In this document: piece after piece, positions 1 to 8,238 of the stretch
How the letters are laid out: every line of letters begins with the position of its first letter
How positions within the stretch are numbered: the first letter of the stretch is position 1
Assembly: GCF_000758725.1 (NCBI RefSeq)
Contig: NZ_CP009428.1
Coordinates: forward strand, 5,828,001 to 5,892,000
DNA: 64,000 nucleotides
Direction of reading: 5' to 3'
Origin: Paenibacillus odorifer
Lineage (GTDB): Bacteria > Bacillota > Bacilli > Paenibacillales > Paenibacillaceae
Translations under genes and position numbers: made by a program
Notes under the pieces: model-generated
The model's input: the letters and a program-made list of their open reading frames with translations, nothing else
What the model was told of the DNA's origin: nothing
The model's database searches: none

Positions 1-122
1 TGAATCGTCTCGTTGTCCTCCGTTACAACCAACTCACCACACCAATTTAAATATTGATTGTATAGAGATCCAGATTTCAGCTTGCCATAGTTGAGCCAAG
101 CCTCATAAGCGGTATTTGTCAT
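1..122 (-). CDS. aguA: GH67 alpha-glucuronidase, N-terminal fragment
   Basis: Only the first 40 codons lie in the window; the gene runs off the left edge. The ATG at 122 follows a GGGAGG ribosome binding site, and the reading frame stays open to base 1. The start reads MTNTAYEAWLNYGKL; the Y-x-AWL-x-Y pattern fits the extreme N terminus of bacterial GH67 alpha-glucuronidases, which remove 4-O-methylglucuronic acid from aldouronates inside the cell. The gene is the last visible member of the minus-strand operon, 83 bases after the GH10 xylanase. Alpha-glucuronidase is exactly the enzyme expected beside GH10 and GH43 genes in the Paenibacillus aldouronate cluster. The identification rests on a short stretch and on context, so it is probable rather than certain. 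Confidence 0.6.
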   Translation of the reverse strand, partial: MTNTAYEAWLNYGKLKSGSLYNQYLNWCGELVVTEDNETI

Positions 123-204
123 GTATATTCCTCCCGTATAAATAACCCGCCCTGGATTAAAAAGGACGGGTTCAAAATTCGCAAGCTTGAGCAGATTACC
201 CGCT

Positions 205-1224
205 CTATAATTTGGTGACAGCGTTAAGCAATTGATGATAAGCCGGCTTAGGATTATGCTGCTCATCGAATAGAAATGGCCAATTTTTCCGTCCCCGAAC
301 AGGGAAGCCGTCCAGCCATGTATAGTCATCCGCTGCTCCCCAGAAAGTGACTGAGCTAATCACGTCGCGGTATTCTTTCAACAGAGCAAACATCGCTTCA
401 TACCGCTCTGCCTGCAGCTCGAGCAGTTCGGCAGGTGCAACCTTTAAATCCATTCGTTTGTCATCGAAACGGAACATGGACACATCCAGCTCTGTCAATT
501 GGAGCTGAAGCCCTAAAGATGCATACTTCTCAATAGCAGCACGTATTTCATCTAAGTCCGGATCGTATAGATTCCAGTGCGCTTGCAATCCGACGCCATG
601 GATCGGTACTTCCTGTTCCAGCAGCGACTTCACCATTTTATAGATTTTGTCGCGCTTAAGGGGATTAGACTCGTTATAGTCGTTGTAGAATAACAAAGCC
701 TTTGGATCGGCTTCATGAGCGAATTCAAACGCTTTGCCGATAAACTCCGGTCCGACAATATCCAGCCACTTTGACTGGCGAAGAAGTTCTTCTCCTTCAT
801 CTGCAATAACTTCATTTACAACATCCCAAGCATAGATATCTTCCTTGTAACGCCCAACCACGGTCTGAATATGTGATTTGAGCCGTGCAAGCAATGTCTC
901 TTTGCTTACACGCCCGCCCATCTTATCCTCAAACAACCAGTCCGTAGTCTGGTTATGCCAGACTAAAGTATGCCCACGCATAGCCATATGATGTTTTCGG
1001 GCGAAGGCAACCAACTGATCTGCTAGTTTAAAGTTATAAATGTCTTCAAGCGGATGCAGACTTTCAAACTTCATCTCATTCTCAGCGGTAATGCTATTGA
1101 AATGATAGGCGAGCAAATGCTCCTGTGATTGTATCGTCAACGGGTTAACGGCTGCGCCAATTTTGAAATCCTCAGCAAATATTGTTTTTAGAACAGGTTC
1201 TGTGTAATCACTAGCTTGTCTCAA
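205..1224 (-). CDS. xynA2: GH10 endo-1,4-beta-xylanase, intracellular
   Basis: This is a single-domain GH10 xylanase of 339 residues that cleaves internal xylosidic bonds of xylo-oligosaccharides and aldouronates. The acid/base glutamate sits in WDVVNEV (about residue 138) and the nucleophile in LTELDVS (about residue 245); the family's WHNQT and GLQAHWN motifs are also present. No signal peptide is visible, so it should act in the cytoplasm on imported oligomers. An in-frame ATG exists at 1248 but has no ribosome binding site. AGGAGG at 1237-1232 lies 7 bases before a TTG at 1224, which I take as the start. It follows the GH43 gene by about 45 bases in the same operon. The symbol is borrowed from the equivalent gene of the Paenibacillus sp. 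JDR-2 aldouronate cluster. Confidence 0.93.
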   Translation of the reverse strand: MRQASDYTEPVLKTIFAEDFKIGAAVNPLTIQSQEHLLAYHFNSITAENEMKFESLHPLEDIYNFKLADQLVAFARKHHMAMRGHTLVWHNQTTDWLFEDKMGGRVSKETLLARLKSHIQTVVGRYKEDIYAWDVVNEVIADEGEELLRQSKWLDIVGPEFIGKAFEFAHEADPKALLFYNDYNESNPLKRDKIYKMVKSLLEQEVPIHGVGLQAHWNLYDPDLDEIRAAIEKYASLGLQLQLTELDVSMFRFDDKRMDLKVAPAELLELQAERYEAMFALLKEYRDVISSVTFWGAADDYTWLDGFPVRGRKNWPFLFDEQHNPKPAYHQLLNAVTKL

Positions 1225-1268
1225 CAAGTTCCCTCCTGACAAACGCATTTATATCAGTATTCTAATAA

Positions 1269-2801
1269 TTAAGACTGATAATCGAACCAATCGAAGTAGG
1301 CAGGCACCTCAGCTACCTTGCCATGACCTGTCGCATATAAGCCGATAAGAACACCCGTAAATCCATTTCCTTTTACGGCTTGGGGGGATAATGGATAAGC
1401 TGCCGCTGTTGATAGCGTATTCCACTCCTGCCCATCCAAAGAATACAGGAAGCTGTATTCGTTAAGCTCAGCCTTAGCTTTCAAATAAATTCGCTCGGCA
1501 GTAGTTGGAATCTCTGCCGCTGTATGGGTTATTCCATCCATGGTCACATGAGCTGTAATCACTCTTTGGCCGTTTTTTTGAACAAGTCCAATTTCATAAT
1601 GAGCGTTCTCATCTAATCTGGCGCAAAGTCCAGCCTCCACATCAGCAATAGATGAAGGCATTTCAAGCAGTGTGCTCCATTCTGCTGAAGTATGCTGCTG
1701 TCTTCTGCCTACAAAAGCCACTTGGCCTACTTCACTGAGACCTTTCGGTTGTCCTCGAAGAGATAACCATCCCTGCCGTTCGTTTAAGGACCAGCTTCCC
1801 TCAGCCGGATTCCGCAGAAAGGCTAATCCCAGCGGCAATACATGTTCATCAAAATCATATCTTCCACTAGTCTCAGGTTTTGGTGATTGACCAGGTACAC
1901 GTGAAACCTTCATTTCCAGTCCGACAGTGTCTTCATTATTATCGATCATCGGCCATCCGTCTTCAGTCCAGCTTACGGGAGCAAGGAAAGTCTCTCTTCC
2001 AAGCACAGTAAATTTTGCATCTACTAGTCTTACTCCAAGGAATACGGCCCACCAATCCCCGTTACGATCCTCAATCAAATCGGCATGCCCTAAATACTGA
2101 ATGGGATTATCAGTACCGCTGTGCGTCAATATCGGATGCGGCAATCGTTCAAATGGTCCATAAGGAGAGGAGCTGCGGCCAATGATCTCCCGATGTTCCT
2201 TTGCCGTTCCTCCTGAAGCCGTCATGATATAGTACATTCCATTTATTTTGTACAAATGGGGGCCTTCCGTCCAAGGTCCACCATCCCCAGTCCAGATGAC
2301 AACAGGTTCTGTTAACGCTGCTCCCGTAGCAATATCTATCTCATATTGGATGGCATGGGAGTCATAATCTGCCCCCTGCTGGGTGGTTACATAAACCTTT
2401 CCATCCTCATCAAACATTAGAGAAGGGTCAATTCCTCCATAAGGAATACTAATCGGATCTGACCACGGACCCGCAGGATCCGTAGCCGTAACATAGAAAT
2501 TCCCTTTCCCGTGTATTTCGGTCGTTATCATGTAAAACGTTCCTTCATGATACCGGATCGTTGGGGCAAATATCCCTCCAGAGCTCTTGCTTTTACGTGT
2601 ATCCAGCTGACTTACACGATTGAGCACATGACCTATTTGGGTCCAGTGAATCAAATCCTGACTATGAAAAATAGGTACGCCAGGGAAATACTCAAAGGAG
2701 CTGCAAACTAAATAGTAGTCATCCCCTGCCCGGATGATACTTGGATCAGGATAGAAGCCTGGAAGTATCGGATTCGTGTATGTGATTGAAGATGGGGTCA
2801 T
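1269..2801 (-). CDS. xynB: GH43 beta-xylosidase / alpha-L-arabinofuranosidase
   Basis: The 510-residue protein has an N-terminal five-bladed GH43 domain (about 1-310) followed by a beta-sandwich (about 315-510) typical of GH43 beta-xylosidases. The three catalytic acids are visible: Asp19 in FYPDPS, Asp125 in GGIDPS and Glu179 in WTEGPHLYK. It should release xylose (possibly arabinose) from the non-reducing ends of short xylo-oligomers in the cytoplasm, since no signal peptide is present. It lies between the permease gene and the GH10 xylanase in the same operon, so its products come from the imported substrate. Exact specificity (xylose versus arabinose) cannot be read from sequence alone. 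Confidence 0.9.
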   Translation of the reverse strand: MTPSSITYTNPILPGFYPDPSIIRAGDDYYLVCSSFEYFPGVPIFHSQDLIHWTQIGHVLNRVSQLDTRKSKSSGGIFAPTIRYHEGTFYMITTEIHGKGNFYVTATDPAGPWSDPISIPYGGIDPSLMFDEDGKVYVTTQQGADYDSHAIQYEIDIATGAALTEPVVIWTGDGGPWTEGPHLYKINGMYYIMTASGGTAKEHREIIGRSSSPYGPFERLPHPILTHSGTDNPIQYLGHADLIEDRNGDWWAVFLGVRLVDAKFTVLGRETFLAPVSWTEDGWPMIDNNEDTVGLEMKVSRVPGQSPKPETSGRYDFDEHVLPLGLAFLRNPAEGSWSLNERQGWLSLRGQPKGLSEVGQVAFVGRRQQHTSAEWSTLLEMPSSIADVEAGLCARLDENAHYEIGLVQKNGQRVITAHVTMDGITHTAAEIPTTAERIYLKAKAELNEYSFLYSLDGQEWNTLSTAAAYPLSPQAVKGNGFTGVLIGLYATGHGKVAEVPAYFDWFDYQS

Positions 2802-2848
2802 AATTTAACAGACAACCTTCCTATTACTTAATAGTGATTGCAAGCTCC

Positions 2849-3808
2849 TTATTCCTTCACGCTTCCTACGTTCATTCCAACTACAAAATACTTTTGCATG
2901 AATGGATAGACTAGCAAAATTGGAACCGAAGCAACAATAGTAACGGCTGCACGAATGGACTTTGGAGTAACCATTGACCCCGCTGACTCTGCAGTTACCC
3001 CTGCCCCGTTAGCTACACTTGCGTTACTGTTCGCATTCATACTAGATGATATTAGTTTCATTAATTCATATTGCAATGTACTCAAGTGTTGGCGGGAAGA
3101 AGTGTAGATAAAAGCATCAAACCATGCGTTCCATGCACCTACCGCGACAAAAAGGGCGATGGTAGCAAGAACAGGTTTACACAAAGGGAAGACTACTTTC
3201 ATGAAAATCTTGAATTCACCTGCACCGTCGATTCTCGCGGATTCCATAAGACTTTCATGCAAGCCGCCAATGTAAGTACGGATGACGATCATATTAAATG
3301 CACTTATCATAGTCGGTATTACATATACCCAAAACGTATTAATCAAATGAAGATCCTTAATTAGGAAATAGTTTGGAATCAGACCCGCATTAAAATACAT
3401 GGTTAGGACGAAAATAAAGGTAATCTGTTTGCGGAAAACATATTCTTTCCGGCTTAAAGTATAAGCAAGCATTGTGGTTAAAAATAGATTCAGGATCGTA
3501 GATATCACTGTTCGTGCTACCGAAATCCAAAAAGCAGGAATAATTGTACCAGAGGCAAAAACTGCCTTGTAGTTTTGTATGGTCCACTCTCTAGGCCATA
3601 GATAAATGCCGCCGCGGATGGTATCATTCCCCGCATTAAAGGAGACTGCTATAGTATTCAGGAATGGATACAAGGTAACAATAACTAGACAAACCATAAA
3701 TATAGTATTGAAGGTGCCGAACACTACGGGTTCGAACCCCAAATTTCTCATCCGTTTTCCAGCATTACTTTTTGGAGATTTTTGAGGAATCAATTGAGTT
3801 TTTTCCAT
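2849..3808 (-). CDS. Sugar ABC transporter permease (YtcP/LplC type)
   Basis: A 319-residue inner-membrane permease of the CUT1 carbohydrate importer family. Six hydrophobic segments are visible, beginning at about residue 30. The cytoplasmic EAA loop, which docks on the ATPase, is seen as ESARIDGAGEFKIFMKVVFPL. The C-terminal ending YFVVGMNVGSVKE is typical of the YtcP/LplC subgroup. The ATG begins 2 bases after the stop of the partner permease, so the two are translationally linked. With the binding lipoprotein upstream it should import aldouronates or xylo-oligosaccharides. No ATPase gene is nearby; related systems share a MsmX/UgpC-type ATPase. Confidence 0.93.
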   Translation of the reverse strand: MEKTQLIPQKSPKSNAGKRMRNLGFEPVVFGTFNTIFMVCLVIVTLYPFLNTIAVSFNAGNDTIRGGIYLWPREWTIQNYKAVFASGTIIPAFWISVARTVISTILNLFLTTMLAYTLSRKEYVFRKQITFIFVLTMYFNAGLIPNYFLIKDLHLINTFWVYVIPTMISAFNMIVIRTYIGGLHESLMESARIDGAGEFKIFMKVVFPLCKPVLATIALFVAVGAWNAWFDAFIYTSSRQHLSTLQYELMKLISSSMNANSNASVANGAGVTAESAGSMVTPKSIRAAVTIVASVPILLVYPFMQKYFVVGMNVGSVKE

Positions 3809-3810
3809 GA

Positions 3811-4779
3811 TTATAACAGCCTCTCTTCCCCTAGCCGCTTCGAAGTCCAGTTAGCTAATAGCAGCAACGTTACACTTACGACTGTTTTAAATATACCACC
3901 CGCAGTAGCTAAGGAATAATTCCCTTGCCCAATCCCGTATTTCAATACAAATATATCAATCGTATCCGACCAGTCTACAGTAAGCCCGTTCCCTAATAAG
4001 TACGGAACCTCAAATCCGACATCCAGTACATGTCCTATGGACATTATCATCAGGATTACAATGGTTGGTCTAATTCCCGGCAATGTTACATTGAACATTT
4101 TTTTGTACCGGTTAGCCCCATCAATCTCAGCAGCCTCATATAAAGCTGGATCTATAGAAGCAATAGCAGCCAAGTAGATGATAGTACTCCATCCAACCTC
4201 TTTCCAGACGGTTGAAGCACCCACAATACCCCAGAAATACTTCCCTTCACTCAACCAAAGAATCGGTGAATCGATAAGATGTAATTTCATGAGTACGATG
4301 TTGATAATCCCGTCGTTAACCGAGAGGGAGACACCTACAATCCCTGTTACAATAATCCAAGAGAGGAAGTGAGGTAAGTAGGATATGGTCTGCACGGTTC
4401 TTTTCCAAAATACATTTTTGATTTCATTAAGAAGTAAGGCCAATGTTATTGCGGTTATAAATCCTAGAAAGAAATTAATTAATCCCATAGCCAGTGTGTT
4501 TCGTAGTACCCTTAAAAAGGTATCGTCCGTAAATAGAAACTTGAAGTGTTTCAAGCCAACCCACGTTTGTTCGCCAAAAGCCTTAGCTGGTTTATAATCC
4601 TGAAAAGCCATGGTCCATCCCCAGACGGGAACATAAGCAAATAATATAATATAAAGCAGCAATGGAACCGACATCCAAATTAGCTGTTTCTGATTCTTAA
4701 TCAAATTCATAGTAATAGGTTGCTTCTTTTTTCTTTTAGGATGCCGGTTAACTTTTTTTCCCGTTAAAATCTCATCCAT
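3811..4779 (-). CDS. Sugar ABC transporter permease (LplB type)
   Basis: The partner permease of the CUT1 importer, 322 residues with six predicted membrane segments and an EAA loop (YEAAEIDGANRYKKMFNVTLPGI). An earlier in-frame ATG exists at 4803, but GGGGAG lies 7 bases before the ATG at 4779, which is therefore the better start. The first ~30 residues are basic (KKVNRHPKRKKK) and face the cytoplasm. It lies between the binding lipoprotein gene and the second permease. The gene order lipoprotein, LplB-like, YtcP-like followed by xylanolytic enzymes matches the aldouronate-utilisation cluster known in Paenibacillus. Confidence 0.93.
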   Translation of the reverse strand: MDEILTGKKVNRHPKRKKKQPITMNLIKNQKQLIWMSVPLLLYIILFAYVPVWGWTMAFQDYKPAKAFGEQTWVGLKHFKFLFTDDTFLRVLRNTLAMGLINFFLGFITAITLALLLNEIKNVFWKRTVQTISYLPHFLSWIIVTGIVGVSLSVNDGIINIVLMKLHLIDSPILWLSEGKYFWGIVGASTVWKEVGWSTIIYLAAIASIDPALYEAAEIDGANRYKKMFNVTLPGIRPTIVILMIMSIGHVLDVGFEVPYLLGNGLTVDWSDTIDIFVLKYGIGQGNYSLATAGGIFKTVVSVTLLLLANWTSKRLGEERLL

Positions 4780-4863
4780 ATATTTTCTCCCCACATCATC
4801 CATATATTTCAGAAAGTGGTTGGCTAATAAGCCACCACTTTCTGATTTTTAAGCATGCTCTAA

Positions 4864-6570
4864 CTATTTAACACTCCAAGTATCAAATCTCCATTTAAGC
4901 TGTTCATTGATTCTGTCTTCGTAGGCTTTAACATCCGCTTTATTAAGTTCTTTAACAAATTCAGCCCAAACTTTATCGAAATCGGAAGGACTAGCCAAGA
5001 TTGCTTTTGGCAAGAACTTGGTTTTAACTTCTCCCATCTTCGTATCGGCAATTTTTGCTGGAGAATTTTCAACAAGATCTATGGACCAAGCAGGGTAAGC
5101 TACTGGATTCGGTCCAGGCTTACTGAAGAAATCTACATAACTGTTGAATCCATATGCGTCGAGGACTTCCTTGTCAAACGCTTCCAATCCTGCCTTATAT
5201 TCTTCTGGTTGGGCTGCCGCATCCGTTGAGTTACCGTCTGCAAAGTACCCTTGCATTTTCGGAGCGGTAGCATACCAAGCTTCTGCTTTGTTACTCAGCT
5301 TCCAAGTAGCATCAACTGCGTTATCCCGTTGTTCTTGGGTTCTCATAAAGCGGCCGTTTTCCACAATATAATCTTCGCCTTCAATACCCCAAGTGAGAGT
5401 TTTTTGCCAATCTTCTTGAATCAATGTGTCCATAAGTTTAAGGATTCTCACTGGATCCTTAGCATTGATAGTAATCCCGAATCCATTATTCAAGTTAAGC
5501 GCAGGGCGATCCAGATAATAATCTTTGGTGTTGGTATCATACACAAGAGGCAGACCTACATAAGTTCTCATATCTTTTTCTTGAGTCTTGAGTGAATCTT
5601 CTGCTTTACCAAAGTTCCAGTGCTGATCAAACATTCCTAGAACGGCTCCGCTGGACAATTTAGCTAAATATTGGTCATAATCCATTGTAAATGCTTCTTT
5701 ATCAATAATACCCAATGCATTCATATCATTAAGCTTCTTATAGTACTGCTTAGCATAGTCTTTATCCGCAAAGATTTCTGCCACGTTATCCTTAACCACT
5801 ACTCCGCCATCATTAGGATGTCCGATCAGATGCTGAGGAGCGTTAAACAATCCCCAGTTTCTCCAGTCTTTGTTATGAATTTCAAACCCAACTGTTGGTT
5901 GTCCATCAATGGTTGGATTCTTCTCTTTATACTTAACGATAAGATCGAAATACTCATCCAAAGTTTTAACCACTGGATAGCCAGCATCTTTAAGTACAGC
6001 TTTCTGAATCCAGAAAGCTGGGCCAGAGTAATAGGTTGAATTCACATCACCGTTATACGCACCATAGTTTGGAAGTGTATAAATATGTCCATCATTTGGA
6101 TCCTTCATCATGTTCCAGTAAGCTGCGTAATGCGCTTTCAAATTTGGAGCGTGTTCTTCAATCAAGTCCTCGAGAGGAATAAATGCACCTGCTGCCGTCA
6201 GTTGGGTATTAGAACTCATTAGATCTGGATAATCCGAACCGGCAATCATAACGCCAAGCTTCTGTTTAAGATCTCCTGCCAAGAATTCGAAATTGAATGA
6301 GGCGCCTGTTTTTTCTTTAATCATTTTATAAATTTTATTATCTGGTGTTGGTTGCTGGCCTGCTTCTCCAAGAAAGATACTAATTTCGAAAGGTTCAATC
6401 TTATCAGAATTTGTTCCTGCTGCAGTTGAAGTGGCTGTTTCTGCTGGTTTGTCTTCCCCCTTAGCCGTCGTATTGTTGCTGTTATTTCCTCCGCACCCTG
6501 CTAAGGTAAAGCTTAGGGATAACACAGCAATCAGACTAAGTTTCCATTTGGATATTAACCTGCCCCCCAT
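4864..6570 (-). CDS. Extracellular sugar-binding lipoprotein (LplA type)
   Basis: A 568-residue solute-binding protein. The N terminus has a lysine-containing signal peptide and the lipobox TLAGC with Cys26 as the lipidated residue, followed by a low-complexity N/T/A-rich tether (about 27-55). The body is a family 1 extracellular solute-binding fold of the long LplA subgroup, anchored on the outer face of the membrane. It should capture aldouronates or xylo-oligosaccharides and hand them to the two permeases encoded directly downstream. The ATG at 6570 has a GGAGGTG site 6 bases upstream. A TATAAT -10 box and a cre-like palindrome lie in the 115-base gap before it, so it probably starts the structural transcript. 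Confidence 0.93.
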   Translation of the reverse strand: MGGRLISKWKLSLIAVLSLSFTLAGCGGNNSNNTTAKGEDKPAETATSTAAGTNSDKIEPFEISIFLGEAGQQPTPDNKIYKMIKEKTGASFNFEFLAGDLKQKLGVMIAGSDYPDLMSSNTQLTAAGAFIPLEDLIEEHAPNLKAHYAAYWNMMKDPNDGHIYTLPNYGAYNGDVNSTYYSGPAFWIQKAVLKDAGYPVVKTLDEYFDLIVKYKEKNPTIDGQPTVGFEIHNKDWRNWGLFNAPQHLIGHPNDGGVVVKDNVAEIFADKDYAKQYYKKLNDMNALGIIDKEAFTMDYDQYLAKLSSGAVLGMFDQHWNFGKAEDSLKTQEKDMRTYVGLPLVYDTNTKDYYLDRPALNLNNGFGITINAKDPVRILKLMDTLIQEDWQKTLTWGIEGEDYIVENGRFMRTQEQRDNAVDATWKLSNKAEAWYATAPKMQGYFADGNSTDAAAQPEEYKAGLEAFDKEVLDAYGFNSYVDFFSKPGPNPVAYPAWSIDLVENSPAKIADTKMGEVKTKFLPKAILASPSDFDKVWAEFVKELNKADVKAYEDRINEQLKWRFDTWSVK

Positions 6571-6604
6571 AAAGCACCTCCATATATTTGTTGGTGTAAC
6601 AATG

Positions 6605-6620
6605 TTGTAAGCCCTTACAA
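6605..6620 (-). promoter_or_regulatory. cre-like palindrome at the xylan operon promoter
   Basis: A perfect inverted repeat, TTGTAAG-CC-CTTACAA, sits between the -10 box and the ribosome binding site of the binding-lipoprotein gene, at about +1 to +16. Its inner 14 bases match the CcpA consensus TGWAANCGNTNWCA at all defined positions except one central base. It is a good candidate for carbon catabolite repression of the xylan operon, although another repressor could use it. Confidence 0.5.
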
Positions 6621-6625
6621 GTTAA

Positions 6626-6631
6626 ATTATA
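6626..6631 (-). promoter_or_regulatory. -10 box of the binding-lipoprotein promoter
   Basis: A perfect TATAAT on the minus strand, about 55 bases upstream of the ATG at 6570. The -35 position (TATTTT at 17 bases) is poor, as expected for a promoter that needs an activator such as the YesN-type regulators encoded just upstream. No mapped start is available. Confidence 0.5.
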
Positions 6632-6685
6632 GAGGTGATAATCTTCTGAAAATACGCCAGAATTAAAGATGTACCCCCAAAAAGT

Positions 6686-8221
6686 TTAGGTATTAGTGTT
6701 TTTAAATTCGTTAGGACTCATATGTAGTTTTTTTTCAAATTGCTTGAGGAACTGACTATAATTGCCATAGCCCACTTTCTCAGCGATTTCACTATTTTTT
6801 AACTTATTTTGTTGAAGTAAATGTACTGCCTCTTTTATTCGGAGGTTATGCAGCTGTTCATTGAAGTTAATTCCGTTCTTCTTGATCAATAATTGTCCCA
6901 GATATACCGGGTGCAGGAAAAACACCTCTGATAGCCTCTTAATGGTAAGACATTCGCGAAAATGCTCTTCAATATAATTGTTAATCTCCTGAACAATCCC
7001 CTGTGATCTTAGGTTTTGTTCCTTAAGAAGGATATCAATACTGGCCTCACCGCAGAATAGCAAATTACGCATTAAGTCCGTCAAGGTGATCATTGAGTCT
7101 AACATCGCGGGAATTCTAATTTGATTAGATAAGGAGGACTCATGGACTTCACTGGCTTCCGAGGTAAACTCAATAATCTTATACATCATATGAATAACAA
7201 TTTTCTTCACAACCTCTGGAGCGATGCGCTGCTCACGGAAACTGCGGGCTGCCGAGTTCACAGCTTGGCTAAAATCTGCGGAGTCCAGCGTATTAATAGG
7301 TCTTATCAAGTCATCCATCAGTTGAATTTGATCATAATGATAACTGAAGGGACTATCCTTAATCTCTTGATAACTCAGGACCTCTGCATTTTCAGGATAA
7401 TAAAAATAATACATTAATGCTTCTTTCGCCGTTCGGTAACTGTTCCCGATCTGAAGCAAGGAGCCTACGCCAGCGCCAGCTGCAATATACAAAGCTTGTT
7501 TAGGGTGTTCATTCAGCAAGGGAGTTGCGATCTGATCGATCACAGCTCCCTCAGTGGACAATGAATTGTATCCGTATACGATTCCAAAACAATGACTCTC
7601 CAGATCCATCAGAAACATCGAATCTTTATCGGTTAGGAGGGCTGAGGCTTGCTCTCTGATCTCTGTATATAAAACCGGCTCTGTCTGTATCAGACAAATA
7701 TTCCAATGGCTTTTCCCTTCCGATAATCGGTTAAGTACCTCCTGATTCGACTGCTCAGCTTTCTCATGCAGTATTCCTTTCAGGAGAGAAACAGCCTCCT
7801 CCGCGGAGGCTATTTGATTTAAACTGCGCTTCTGAGCTTCCTGCTCCAGCTCCTGATAAATCTCCAGTAATTCTTCTGCCGCTTCTTCTGGAAACACTGG
7901 CTTCATCAGATAATGATTAATTCCATAGTGTATAGCTGTCTTGGCATATTCAAACTCACTATAACCACTTAGTATGGCAAACTTAATCTCCTTAATCTCA
8001 GCTCGTTGCCAAGCTGCGACCATCTCCAGCCCATTCATTAGCGGCATATTAACATCCGTAATTACAAGATCTGGTTCGAGCTGTTTCATTAACTCCAGCC
8101 CCTCTTTGCCATTGCTGGAGGTTCCACATACCTCAAAGCCAAGCTCCTGCCAATCAATCCATAGCTGCATCGCTTCAAGCGCACTAGGCTCATCATCGAT
8201 CAACAATACTTTGTATTTCAT
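6686..8221 (-). CDS. YesN-type response regulator, AraC family (downstream copy)
   Basis: A 511-residue response regulator with an N-terminal receiver domain (about 1-120, phospho-acceptor Asp56 in VITDVNMP, Lys in YLMKP) and a C-terminal AraC-type double helix-turn-helix (about 405-510). The central ~280 residues are the poorly conserved linker region of YesN-like proteins. It is encoded 17 bases after the YesM-type kinase and directly before the sugar importer, so it should activate the importer promoter when the kinase senses extracellular oligosaccharide. It is one of two such regulators flanking a single kinase. Confidence 0.93.
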   Translation of the reverse strand: MKYKVLLIDDEPSALEAMQLWIDWQELGFEVCGTSSNGKEGLELMKQLEPDLVITDVNMPLMNGLEMVAAWQRAEIKEIKFAILSGYSEFEYAKTAIHYGINHYLMKPVFPEEAAEELLEIYQELEQEAQKRSLNQIASAEEAVSLLKGILHEKAEQSNQEVLNRLSEGKSHWNICLIQTEPVLYTEIREQASALLTDKDSMFLMDLESHCFGIVYGYNSLSTEGAVIDQIATPLLNEHPKQALYIAAGAGVGSLLQIGNSYRTAKEALMYYFYYPENAEVLSYQEIKDSPFSYHYDQIQLMDDLIRPINTLDSADFSQAVNSAARSFREQRIAPEVVKKIVIHMMYKIIEFTSEASEVHESSLSNQIRIPAMLDSMITLTDLMRNLLFCGEASIDILLKEQNLRSQGIVQEINNYIEEHFRECLTIKRLSEVFFLHPVYLGQLLIKKNGINFNEQLHNLRIKEAVHLLQQNKLKNSEIAEKVGYGNYSQFLKQFEKKLHMSPNEFKNTNT

Positions 8222-8238
8222 AGGGGGTCCCTCACTTT

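Noticed and set aside
3726..3742. GGGTTCGAACCCC resembles a tRNA T-loop
   Set aside because: It lies inside the YtcP-type permease gene and no acceptor, D or anticodon arms can be built around it.
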